The translations under genes were made by a program, and so were the position numbers. The notes under the pieces are model-generated. The model searched no databases and was not told the DNA's origin. It worked only from the letters and a program-made list of their open reading frames with translations. From positions 124,001 through 188,000 of the forward strand of contig NZ_LMRV01000066.1 in NCBI RefSeq assembly GCF_001428245.1: DNA of 64,000 bases, written 5' to 3'. Source of the DNA: Paenibacillus sp. Soil522. GTDB taxonomy: Bacteria; Bacillota; Bacilli; Paenibacillales; Paenibacillaceae. Shown piece after piece: positions 17,433-25,522 of this stretch (position 1 is the first letter of the stretch; the number at the start of each line of letters is the position of its first letter).

Positions 17433-17630
17433 CAATTAACCCTCCTTAAGTTCTGTTCACTAGAGATAACGCTCCGGAGGACAAAATGGTTTGATCTGTA
17501 AAGCAAAAAGCAGCCCATTACCTTGAAGAGAAATAGACTGCTATCTTAAACAACATATGAAACTATTCGATATCGTCGTCCGAATTTGAATCAAATTGAT
17601 CCGCTTGATTATGCTTGCGGCCGAGTAGAC

Positions 17631-17885
17631 CTAATTGCCTCCGCTTTTGCCTCCGCTGCGATTGCCGCCTGTACGGCTGCCTCCGCTTTTACCTCCGCTG
17701 CGATTGCCGCCTGTACGGCTGCCTCCGCTTTTGCCTCCGCTGCGATTGCCGCCTGTACGGCTGCCTCCGCTTTTACCTCCGCTGCGATTGCCGCCTGAGC
17801 GTTTGCCTCCGCTTTTACCTCCGCTGCGATTGCCGCCTGAGCGTTTGCCTGAAGATTTTTTTTCCTTATCTTTTTCCTTAGACAT
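17631..17885 (-). CDS. Low-complexity SGGK/SGGN repeat protein
   Basis: 84 residues: a charged start (MSKEKDKEKKSSGKRSGG) and then tandem 14-residue units such as GGNRSGGKSGGSRT. The DNA is a 42-bp tandem repeat, so other frames are also open. The minus frame is preferred because AAAGGAGG lies seven bases before its ATG. It is highly basic and Gly/Ser-rich, without Cys or hydrophobic residues. Nucleic-acid or polyanion binding is a guess. Function is unknown. Confidence 0.65.
   Translation of the reverse strand: MSKEKDKEKKSSGKRSGGNRSGGKSGGKRSGGNRSGGKSGGSRTGGNRSGGKSGGSRTGGNRSGGKSGGSRTGGNRSGGKSGGN
17636..17850. repeat. 42-bp tandem repeat array (about 5 units)
   Basis: Repeated unit on the plus strand starts CCTCCGCTTTTACCTCCGCT and ends TGTACGGCTG. 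The last units carry a GAGCGTTTG variant. The period is 42 bases (14 codons), so copy-number changes keep the frame. Confidence 0.9.
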
Positions 17886-17992
17886 TGCTTTACCTCCTTT
17901 TAGAAGCTACTTACAACATATGAATGAACGCTATGATTCGCAACTAGACATCCGATGATTTTATAGAATATTAGATTCATGCGTTGTTTTCA

Positions 17993-18033
17993 GAAAAAAA
18001 CGACAAACCCGAACGTTCCAGGCTGTCGTTTTT
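17993..18033. terminator. Hairpin with A/T flanks, likely bidirectional terminator
   Basis: AAAAACGACA pairs with TGTCGTTTTT around an 18-nt loop. T runs are present in both directions. It lies between the repeat gene and the small membrane protein gene. Confidence 0.7.
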
Positions 18034-18146
18034 GGATTTCAGAAGTTTGTCGATTCCAACCAAACTAGGCGAATGTTACCCTATTGAATTAAGAATGACC
18101 GCATAACAGTCGAAAGAAAATTGTGGCAGTTGACTTGGCTTTCATA

Positions 18147-18359
18147 TTAAGATATTGCTTCCGACATGTTAACAAGATCATAGATCATTGATCCGTACCA
18201 GCAGACTATGACCAAGCATATAGTAAGTACGGATAACGTAAGTATCCCTTTTAACATCTCAGCAGATTGCTTAAATTTTATCCCCTCGTGGAGCCAAATT
18301 ACACTTATCCAAATTGTATAGACGAATAAGATAAATATTAAAATCATTCCTAGTACCAA
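18147..18359 (-). CDS. Small two-helix membrane protein, unknown function
   Basis: A 70-residue protein with two hydrophobic helices (LIFILFVYTIWISVIWL and ILTLSVLTICLVIVCWY) separated by a short charged loop (HEGIKFKQSAEMLKG). TTG at 18359 with AGAGGA ten bases upstream is the likely start. I do not recognise a family. It is the gene just downstream (in transcription order) of the frameshifted lipoprotein, 40 bases away. Confidence 0.5.
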   Translation of the reverse strand: MVLGMILIFILFVYTIWISVIWLHEGIKFKQSAEMLKGILTLSVLTICLVIVCWYGSMIYDLVNMSEAIS

Positions 18360-18400
18360 CTGCGCTTCATCCTCTCATGTACCTCTATTGTGAATTTTCC

Positions 18401-19381
18401 TTATGTTGGGCTACCCGAAACGATTGAATGCTTTTTGCAGTTTTTCTCCATACTTGGTTTCTGTGAGCTTAGGGGTTTGCATTTTCGAATCGACATCGCT
18501 GTAGTGATTTTTTGATGTTCAGTAATGCTGATTCCTTCCGAAGCAAGAACCTCATCTAGTGTGACTCTAATAATTTCATTCGCGCTGCTGGTTTGCGCAG
18601 GGTATGACTGTTCAATGATGGACATATCTTCATATTTCACGCTGACCTTATCGCCAAGCACAATTGAATCATACTGTAATTTGTCCTTCACCGCGATCCA
18701 AATGGCGTTAGGCTGAGATTCCTTCAAGATTTGTCCTATTGTCTTTTCACCGAGATCTTGCGCTTTTAAGTAACGAACCATCAAAATCTTTTGGCCTTCT
18801 TTCGCTATCACAAAACCTTCTTTATAGTTCCAACCATTATTCGAACCGCCGTTTTTCAGCCATTCAAACAACTCGGAAGATGCGAGTCGTGTCTTAATAC
18901 TGTCTTTTGTTAAAACAACCTCGCCATCCACTGGACTGCACGATTTCGTAGTATTCCCGTTTTCCTGGTTTGATACAACGCAGTTGACCGCAGGTTCTAT
19001 AATCACCTTAGATTCACCGAGACGCTCGATTTGAATTACATCAGGATATCCATGTTTACCAAACTCAGTCGGACCTTCCGCGAGGGTTGCCGCGTTGACC
19101 CACGATACAATATTAGTAATGATCTCTTTTCCTGAACTGCTCTCGTTTGTATATAGCGGTGTTTTCGGCTTGCGGTCAACCAAGGTTCCTACAATTTGGA
19201 CAGATTCAACTTCTCCTAGTTTTAATATTGCCGCAGTTCCAGGTTTTGATATGACTATTGGTTTGGCCAATGGCTCTTCAGTGGATTTCGGCATCGTTAA
19301 AGCACACCCGCCAAGAAGCAATAGCGCAACCATACCTAAAAGCGACAATTTGTAAGAGTTCTTTTTATGTGTCGTGATCAT
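18401..19381 (-). CDS. Lipoprotein of unknown function, frameshifted near the C-terminus
   Basis: About 326 residues from the ATG at 19381, which has AAGAGGAGA upstream. The longer frame to 19462 overlaps the next gene and lacks a site. Lipobox is LLLGGCA. The middle has VWIAVKDKL-like and EIIRVTLDEVLASEGISI segments with no family I can name. The tail after EHQK is unnatural (basic, Cys-rich). Reading through the T6 run at 18508-18513 as seven bases gives NHYSDVDSKMQTPKLTETKY and a stop at 18411. This is most likely a one-base deletion or sequencing error. Confidence 0.6.
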   Translation of the reverse strand: MITTHKKNSYKLSLLGMVALLLLGGCALTMPKSTEEPLAKPIVISKPGTAAILKLGEVESVQIVGTLVDRKPKTPLYTNESSSGKEIITNIVSWVNAATLAEGPTEFGKHGYPDVIQIERLGESKVIIEPAVNCVVSNQENGNTTKSCSPVDGEVVLTKDSIKTRLASSELFEWLKNGGSNNGWNYKEGFVIAKEGQKILMVRYLKAQDLGEKTIGQILKESQPNAIWIAVKDKLQYDSIVLGDKVSVKYEDMSIIEQSYPAQTSSANEIIRVTLDEVLASEGISITEHQKITTAMSIRKCKPLSSQKPSMEKNCKKHSIVSGSPT

Positions 19382-19454
19382 GATAAGTCTCCTCTTTAGC
19401 TGGTTCTTGTTGTTCAATAAGTCTTCATCCGTACAACTCTCAATAAATAGGACC

Positions 19455-20036
19455 CTACTCATTTACTTTGAAATCAATTTGAGTCTTTATATTAAAATCT
19501 TCTTTATCATTACTGTCTTCATTGGATTGAACATAAAAATCAACATAACCATCAACAACATAATAACCAGCAGGAAACCCATTCTCCCAAAAACTTTTTA
19601 TAAAATCGACATATTCTTTTTTATCTTGTTCGCCGTATCCACCGCTTTTCTCATATTCTTCCCGAAGAGGTTGCCCTCTTTTGAGAGTTGTGCTTAATAA
19701 CGGTTCGTTCATGCCATAATTAATTTCATAATCCCGTGTTTTCTCCACTATCGGAAAATAGAAGGGCGATGCAGCATGATAAATAATGACAGTTTCCTTG
19801 TCGCCTATATATTCTAATTCAGCATAAATCTTTACTGAATAACCCTTTTGATACTCCTCCTTCTCGGTAACAAGACGGTATACAAAATCGTCTTCAGTTA
19901 TCTCCGCTCGCGGTATGTTTAACACATCATAATCGTCCGAGTTAGAACTAATATTGTCAACATTACCTTGTGATCCACAACCTCCCAATAAAAATGTTAT
20001 CATTATAAGACTTAGTAATAATTTGGATACCCTCAT
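19455..20036 (-). CDS. Lipoprotein of unknown function
   Basis: About 193 residues from the ATG at 20036 (GAGAGGTGA upstream). The signal ends in lipobox LLGGCGS. The body begins after an acidic linker and contains DFVYRLVTEKEEYQKGYSVKIYAELEYIG, which resembles the strand pattern of immunoglobulin-like or BsuPI inhibitor folds. The end is also beta-rich (YYVVDGYVDFYV). It is probably anchored outside the cell. It lies between two other lipoprotein genes on the same strand, which suggests one operon. Confidence 0.65.
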   Translation of the reverse strand: MRVSKLLLSLIMITFLLGGCGSQGNVDNISSNSDDYDVLNIPRAEITEDDFVYRLVTEKEEYQKGYSVKIYAELEYIGDKETVIIYHAASPFYFPIVEKTRDYEINYGMNEPLLSTTLKRGQPLREEYEKSGGYGEQDKKEYVDFIKSFWENGFPAGYYVVDGYVDFYVQSNEDSNDKEDFNIKTQIDFKVNE

Positions 20037-20125
20037 AAAAATCACCTCTCACAATATGACGTATCAAACCATTAGAATCATCGGCGGCGCCTTCTAATGG
20101 ATATAACCAGCATACTTCTTTAATA

Positions 20126-20560
20126 TTATTTCGTGAGAGACAGCAGCTCCGCGACAGCCAAGTCAACTCTCTCATCTTTAAAGGATTCATCTAGATAAAA
20201 AATTAACACATTCGCTATTTGATATATGGTGTGCGGTATCACATCCGCTGCTGCCGTCTTATTCTCGAAGTCCTTTATACCCTTTCTAACCTCTTTGCTG
20301 GAGGTGTAGACATAAATGCTGATTATCTGATTTTCATCAATTACAAAGCGTCTAGGTGTGACATCATTATAAGCTCTTGAAAATACGCTATCTGGATGCA
20401 AGCCTGGTTCTTCTGACATTGAAACCCCATGATTTTCAAATGAATCTTTAATTTGAGCTAACGTAATTGTTTTCTCTTTGTTCATACACCCTGCAATAAT
20501 GAAACAGATAGCTAAAATGATAATCATCATTCTTCTGATTACAATCCCCCCCCCGTCCAT
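20126..20560 (-). CDS. Small lipoprotein of unknown function
   Basis: Up to 144 residues with hydrophobic signal MMIIILAICFIIAGC and lipobox IIAGC. The mature part has SFENHGVSMSEEPGLHPDSVF and a FVIDENQIISIYVYTSSKEVRKGI core. The start is uncertain. The ATG at 20560 reads through a run of nine G codon bases, while the ATG about ten codons later lacks a clear ribosome site. It is probably transcribed with the following lipoprotein genes. Confidence 0.55.
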   Translation of the reverse strand: MDGGGIVIRRMMIIILAICFIIAGCMNKEKTITLAQIKDSFENHGVSMSEEPGLHPDSVFSRAYNDVTPRRFVIDENQIISIYVYTSSKEVRKGIKDFENKTAAADVIPHTIYQIANVLIFYLDESFKDERVDLAVAELLSLTK

Positions 20561-20638
20561 ACAGTTATGACGTTTGGAGTTGGAATTAAGTTGCCCGTTC
20601 TACCGATCGCGGGTATGTCAGGAATGCTGCCCGTTGCG

Positions 20639-20670
20639 CAAAAAAAAAGCCCCGGCATAGCGGCCGGGAC
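20639..20670 (-). terminator. Terminator of the agarase-like gene
   Basis: On the minus strand a CCCGGC/GCCGGG stem with a short loop is followed by GC and a long T run. It lies about 30 bases after the stop codon. Confidence 0.88.
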
Positions 20671-20696
20671 AGTCGTTTGTTTCGCATTTCGTTTGA

Positions 20697-23171
20697 TTAC
20701 GGTTTGATTTCAAAATAATCGATGGTGCCGATCTCCTGACCCTCATCACCTTCATATGTAAAGTATAGGTTTTGCATACCGACGGTTGGCGCGATCGGAA
20801 CTTTGGAAGTGATCCAGTTCTGCCATCCGCCGGTAGAAGTGATGTTAAACGTGCCTATAATGGTACCCGCGGGACTTCCCAACCGTATCCTCATCGTGCC
20901 TGAATCGTCGGAGGCGACCCTGAAAGCGATGCTTTTCATCCCCGTCAGATTGATGCCGCTGTAAGCGGCCCAGTCGCCGGACTGCAACGAACCGATTTTC
21001 TGCCTTGCCCCGGTACCCGGTAAAATCTCGGTCGCAATCCCCATTTGCGAACTGTATTTCTCCGCTTCTTTCCTGACCGGACTCGGAACTTTCGAGGAAG
21101 CCCCTCCGTTAAGGTGGTTATTTTCCAAACCGGCGTGTACCGTCTTCATGATGTTGACCATATCCGCATACGGCTGATCCTGCTGATTGACCAGGCCGAT
21201 GTTATAGCTCTCGCCATCCGGACGCCCGGTAACGGGCTGATCGTAATACGAAAACCAGCCTGAGCCGACAAATAACGGATGCGCGGCCTGGCTTTCCACA
21301 AAATCTCGGTAAGCCATTCCTCTTTCCGCTATGCTTGTTGTCATCGTAGCCGCATTGACATAGGAAAGCCCACGTTCGGATGAACCGAATGAATGTTCCA
21401 GATTCAACAAGGGCTTTCCGTATGCTTCGTATCTGGAAATCCAACTCGCATCCCTTGTATAACTATCCACGGAAAAGGCATCTACAAACTCCATAGCCGC
21501 CTGATCCCAATCCAAGCTGGTTCGCCAAGTAGGAACGATAGACGTGCCCAGGAACAGATGGTTCGGATCGTATTTTTTGATAATGTCCCTGATCATGGAA
21601 TAATAAGTTCTGGACGCCAGCCTGATATACTCCGATACATCGACCGTAGGAACTTTGGTGATATCGATCGGGGTATCTTTCAAAGCGTCAAACGATGCAG
21701 CATTCGTTCCCAGAAACCGATTGACCGCGGCGAGGTTGCCATTATATCTTGGCGCAAGAAAATCCACGAATGCGCTTTTTGCCGGAGAGGCCGAAGAATA
21801 CGTCAGCACCTTTGTTACGATATCGGCATTCCAACCCGCTTCATTATCGTAGGTATAGCCGATCAACCACTTGCTGTATCTCGCATTTTGAAGCTGTTTC
21901 TTCAGCGCTTTCTCGATGGTGGGCGCGCTCTGCGGGTCATAAACGTCGTACGTCCATTGTATCCTCCTCAAATTCCAAGGGTCTTGCAGGACTTGAATGT
22001 ACGGAAACGCTATGTTTCTCGGTTTTGTCCACTTGCTGAAGGTATTAAAGCCCCAATCGATCAAACGATTCTTGGTGATATCCTCCCATTTCGACTCATA
22101 GCCGGTTCCATATTTTTTCATGACATTAGCGATGACGAAGTTGACATATTCACCGTTCGCATCTTTGGTGTAAGCGGGAGCGTAAGCAGTCCGATCGGGC
22201 AATTCCTCAAAAATCTGCTTCGGGGTGCCGTCCGCTTTCAGGATCGGCGTCTTATATCCGTACTCCCACAAACTTGCGGCATCGATCCCTTTCATAATAA
22301 AGGGATATCCAGCTGGCGTTATAAACCACCATTTGCCGTTAATGTTTTGAAGCCTGAAGTACCCGGTACTTGTTTGCTTTCCTCCGCTTTTAATGCCTCC
22401 ATATTGATCATATTTTGTTGAATCCAGCGAAACATTCACCAATGCTTTGGCCTCATCCGCATATTCCTGCTGCAACTGCCAGTCAGATGTAACTTTTCCC
22501 GGCCAGGTTTCACTCATCCATTGACCGAATTTGTCCGCCAGCAGGGCTTCCTTCTTCAGTTCGGCTTTCAATTCAGCGGTAAGAGCGGGTCCTGGATTCT
22601 GCCCTTCCACGCCCGTACCTCTATAAATTTCAACTTCCGTCAGGGGAATATGTTGATAAGGCTGAGTACGTCTTATGTTTAGTATAATTATCCTGGCCGA
22701 CTTGTTTGACATCGGGACGGTTACCGAGTAGTTCAAATCGGCTCCCGTTCTTACGTGTCTGTCGGTAATGTAATAACCCTTTGCCGACTCGGGACGATAC
22801 ATTATGGTAATGTCTTTAAATCCCCAATATTTGTTGGGTGAATTCAGCACCACGCGGATCTGGTCCAATGGGTAGTCCTTCAACAGATCAATAACCACAT
22901 TAACAGTCGCGGGAGATGTCGCGCTCCCCTTCCAGCCAGCGTAAGCCGGGGCTCCGTCGAACAACACGCCATTTGTCACGGATACAACCCCGGTCGCCTT
23001 CCAGTCGGGGGAGTTCCCACCGTTAGGAGCAGGACTATAGATATAATTCCCTTTTTTTAGCAGAGTGCCTTCCCCTTCAACATTACCGATCGGGACAAAA
23101 ACCGATGTAACGACAAATATCAACAAGAAAGTCAAAACACCGTTTCGATTAAACCTAAAGCTTTTCTTCAT
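20697..23171 (-). CDS. Secreted agarase-like glycoside hydrolase with C-terminal CBM6-like module
   Basis: About 824 residues from the ATG at 23171, with AGGAGG nine bases upstream. It has a signal peptide, an N-terminal discoidin-like sandwich (about 40-190), then a TIM-barrel catalytic domain. The barrel starts with YFRLQNINGKWWFITPAGYPFIMKGID, as in agarase/GH50-like clan GH-A proteins. A candidate acid/base Glu lies in YTYDNEAGWN, and a candidate nucleophile in LLNLEHSFGSSERG. The last 130 residues (EAEKYSSQMGI, GDWAAYSGINLTGM) look like CBM6. It probably cuts beta-linked galactan-type polymers. Exact GH family is uncertain. Confidence 0.7.
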   Translation of the reverse strand: MKKSFRFNRNGVLTFLLIFVVTSVFVPIGNVEGEGTLLKKGNYIYSPAPNGGNSPDWKATGVVSVTNGVLFDGAPAYAGWKGSATSPATVNVVIDLLKDYPLDQIRVVLNSPNKYWGFKDITIMYRPESAKGYYITDRHVRTGADLNYSVTVPMSNKSARIIILNIRRTQPYQHIPLTEVEIYRGTGVEGQNPGPALTAELKAELKKEALLADKFGQWMSETWPGKVTSDWQLQQEYADEAKALVNVSLDSTKYDQYGGIKSGGKQTSTGYFRLQNINGKWWFITPAGYPFIMKGIDAASLWEYGYKTPILKADGTPKQIFEELPDRTAYAPAYTKDANGEYVNFVIANVMKKYGTGYESKWEDITKNRLIDWGFNTFSKWTKPRNIAFPYIQVLQDPWNLRRIQWTYDVYDPQSAPTIEKALKKQLQNARYSKWLIGYTYDNEAGWNADIVTKVLTYSSASPAKSAFVDFLAPRYNGNLAAVNRFLGTNAASFDALKDTPIDITKVPTVDVSEYIRLASRTYYSMIRDIIKKYDPNHLFLGTSIVPTWRTSLDWDQAAMEFVDAFSVDSYTRDASWISRYEAYGKPLLNLEHSFGSSERGLSYVNAATMTTSIAERGMAYRDFVESQAAHPLFVGSGWFSYYDQPVTGRPDGESYNIGLVNQQDQPYADMVNIMKTVHAGLENNHLNGGASSKVPSPVRKEAEKYSSQMGIATEILPGTGARQKIGSLQSGDWAAYSGINLTGMKSIAFRVASDDSGTMRIRLGSPAGTIIGTFNITSTGGWQNWITSKVPIAPTVGMQNLYFTYEGDEGQEIGTIDYFEIKP

Positions 23172-23195
23172 ACCATCTATCCTCCTCTTAGTCAT

Positions 23196-23640
23196 CTATC
23201 GTCATCTCGAACGGTTATTATTAGTGTTATTTTTATATTTTTTAACGTGTAATACCGGAAGAATTACGAATGAGAAATCTGCACCACGCACTCTCCGTAC
23301 CGGTCTTGAGATACAGGAAAAAAGACCCAATGGAACAGGATCGTTTTTTTCTGGTCGCTTGGGGCTTGACGCGGAACATACACTTTAATGTCAGGACACA
23401 AACAAAGTAGCCCGACAACTGACAGAAATTCGAAATAAATTTCCCATGGACAAATCGAAACCATTGATAAGTTACATAATATACATGATTTTACATATTT
23501 TAGATAAAGCATTCGTGAGGGTAGCTTATGTTTCTTCCAAATAAGAAAAACGCCTGACGGCGTCCTTTGAGTTCGAGTATAGAGTTCATGCGAGTGTGTG
23601 GTGTCATAGTCATTGCGTATTAATTTGCCCACGTACATAG
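23196..23640. other. Noncoding stretch upstream of the agarase-like gene
   Basis: The frames here are low-complexity and give no recognisable protein. A small ACGCC/GGCGT hairpin near 23546-23567, followed on the minus strand by a T-rich tract, may be a weak terminator. The promoter of the agarase-like gene must lie here; no clear boxes were found. Confidence 0.4.
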
Positions 23641-23675
23641 AAAAATGCTTACCATTCCCAATGGTAAGCATTTTT
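23641..23675. terminator. Perfect hairpin, bidirectional terminator-like
   Basis: AAAAATGCTTACCATT pairs perfectly with AATGGTAAGCATTTTT around CCC. T and A runs flank both sides. It ends the MFS gene fragment. Confidence 0.8.
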
Positions 23676-23815
23676 ATAGGCATAGACATATTAGAGATTG
23701 CAAACATAAGAATAGCGGTTAATAAAATGACTTTACGATTAATGCCGGAAGCGAGAAAAGTCAGAAATGGGCCTAAAAGGGCAACGATGAACGCAGGTCT
23801 CAGTCTCCATTTTGA
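23676..23815 (-). pseudogene. MFS transporter fragment
   Basis: The minus strand reads KWRLRPAFIVALLGPFLTFL and then ASGINRKVILLTAILMFAIS. This matches a transmembrane helix, the loop 2-3 (D)RxGRK-like turn and the next helix of a drug-exporter-type MFS protein. There is no start or rest of the gene. It is a decayed remnant about 45 codons long, cut off at the hairpin. Confidence 0.55.
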
Positions 23816-23889
23816 TTAAAGAGTATTAAAGATTGGGAGCTCTTTATTATTTATATCACCAAGCAGCGGTAAACGAGATAGCATGTAAA

Positions 23890-24400
23890 ATAGGAGTCCC
23901 AAGGAAAATGCTCAGTGATGCCCAGCCCGACTATATCATATGATTTGGCTACATCTTGTAAAACACGAATAATAGTTTCCATGCTTAATCCTTGAGGAGT
24001 GATTTTGGTATACTCCCCTTATGTTCCAGGATAAGCAACCAGGAGGGAACGGAATTCCTTCATATCCAGTACATCCAGATCAAAATGAATAATAATTTTG
24101 GATGGTTTTCTCGCCGCTAACCATTGGAGCACCTTAGAACTGTCTTGTTTTATTTCATCCGGGCCTACAATATCCAGCTTCATATTTTTCATCGGATTTG
24201 AGTTAAGGGGCTCCATCATATCATTCAATCCTACATAGAGTACTTGTTCAGGCTTAAAAAGGCATGGAACCTCTGCAACATCACTGATTTTTTGGATTGG
24301 GTAGGGGCCTTTATTAAAAAGAAGTTCGAGAATCATAAAATTTTCAGTACTTATCCCGTGTCTCTCTATATCTTTTGACACTTGATCAATAATCGTTTTA
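23890..24400 (-). pseudogene. MarR fragment fused to decayed arginase-family gene
   Basis: The first 40 residues (DIERHGISTENFMILELLFN, KGPYPIQKISDV) are the N-terminal helices of a MarR regulator. Without a break the frame continues as arginase/agmatinase family (PSKIIIHFDLDVLDMKEFRS, with metal-binding Asp pattern). It meets a TAA stop at 24019 but goes on in the same frame as GEYTKITPQGLSMETIIRVL and VGLGITEHFPWD. Neither half is complete. This is a deletion fusion of two genes plus a nonsense mutation. Confidence 0.7.
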
Positions 24401-24404
24401 CTGG

Positions 24405-24562
24405 CCTTTTACCAGACACGAAAAAGCCGTAAATCAATCTGGTTTTGTTTTCGAACCAGATTTGAAAAACTTCCGTCGGTTCTTTTATTGCTTCTGCATG
24501 GAATACACCGGAGCCCGTTTGCATGAGTTGGGCCCCTCCTTCACCAACAACACTTTCAGTAT
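24405..24562 (-). pseudogene. Pirin-family gene fragment
   Basis: VVGEGGAQLMQTGSGVFHAEA followed by PTEVFQIWFENK is the central strand of pirin/bicupin proteins (usual GG-Q-M-T-AGSG-x-H-E motif). About 50 codons remain. The upstream end stops where the repeated noncoding element at 24565 begins, so that element appears to have truncated the gene. Confidence 0.6.
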
Positions 24563-24564
24563 TA

Positions 24565-24739
24565 CTGTGTGGTGTCAGAATTACTGAGAAAACGGCGGCG
24601 AAAAACATTGATTTATCAAGTGTATAGTTTTCATAATTAGTGTGAAAGACTTCTGCTAAATTAACTCGAGAAAGGACTGATTTTCATAATTGATGAGAAT
24701 ATCCGCAAAGTGCAGAATGTATATTTATGCATGAATTGT
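24565..24739. repeat. Long diverged repeat, copy A
   Basis: About 175 bases alignable over their full length with 56021-56200. Shared blocks include GTGTGGTGTCA, CTGAGAAAAC, TTGATTTATCAAG, TTTTCATAATTAGTG and TTTTCATAATTGATGAGAAT. The last two are internal near-repeats. No coding frame. Confidence 0.8.
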
Positions 24740-25065
24740 CAAAATAGCTGCATCGGGGCGGGAAACATCAAAAAAAGTGCTTACCTTTGACTTATCAGAA
24801 AGCCAATGGCAAGCACCATTATTATCAGATATGGATTTCATGGCTCAGATCAATTGTATTAATCAAACTAGCTTCAGCGACTCTGTTTAAATTGTCTATA
24901 CGACGAGCATGGATTAATAGAAAGACAATCTACAATTCCTTAATACCACGAATCACTTTCATAACTATCTCCTGGCTTAAATCCATCGACATATATGAGA
25001 CGTTTGTTCGAAGCGATGGAGAAATTGACGGAACTCGAGAAAAATAAGGCCAATAAATTCGCCAA
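24740..25065. other. Region of short gene scraps, no intact gene
   Basis: Nothing intact. 24990-25040 on the plus strand reads RRLFEAMEKLTELEKN, resembling part of the response regulator gene at 53322-54335. 25045-25065 resembles the 3' part of the GH43 gene near 43005. Both are too short to be sure. Confidence 0.35.
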
Positions 25066-25069
25066 GTTG

Positions 25070-25340
25070 ACTCCTCAACCAAGATTCAGGTTCAGCTTGA
25101 TGATGGCATCGGCCACCATTCGTGCGACAGCCTCCGCACCTTGCTCATTCAAATGCGTATTGTCTTCTATCCTTCCGGGTAATTCGGATGCTCGCCCGGG
25201 CGCAGCCAGGTCAGCCACTCTCTCGATTTGGCGTCTCCCATTTCCTTGAATACTACGGCGCTACGGCGCTGCTCCTACTGGAGACCATCTGCCAGCCCAT
25301 GACTATTTTCTTCTTCCTGGTGAACAATCTGTCGCCGGTA
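25070..25340 (-). pseudogene. Remnant of a CE12-type (RGAE) esterase gene
   Basis: Bases 25077-25270 match the 3' part of the intact esterase gene at 41279-41480 almost base for base. They encode the FKEMGDAKSREWLTWLRPGE segment and the DNTHLNEQGAEAV His motif. The match stops at about 25270, and no start or Ser motif remains. A paralogue has lost its 5' two-thirds. Confidence 0.75.
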
Positions 25341-25522
25341 TCGTAAACCTGACCTTACGTATGCCCGCCCCAACAGCTGTAATACTCTATATTTGGGCCA
25401 TCGGGTTGTATTAAAGAGTTCATACTCGTCTCTATCACCTTTCACCATTTCGGGATATTCGCCAACAAGGACCGGAATGCCCCTCTGGAGATTCCGGTCC
25501 TTGCTGGTTTCATTCCGCATAC

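Noticed and set aside
17636-17850. Possible CRISPR array because of regular repeats
   Set aside because: Units are contiguous without unique spacers, in a coding frame, and no cas genes are present.
17586-17958. Long open frames on the plus strand over the 42-bp repeats (Ala/Cys/Leu/Pro-rich proteins)
   Set aside because: They arise because the repeat period is a multiple of three. None has a ribosome site, while the minus-strand frame has AAAGGAGG at ideal spacing.
21393-22421. 342-codon plus-strand frame opposite the agarase-like gene
   Set aside because: It is the reverse complement of a clear GH coding sequence, with a basic, unnatural composition and no ribosome site.
23264-23707. 147-codon frame on the minus strand
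   Set aside because: Its first part is the MFS scrap read through the hairpin, and the rest has no protein-like composition or ribosome site.
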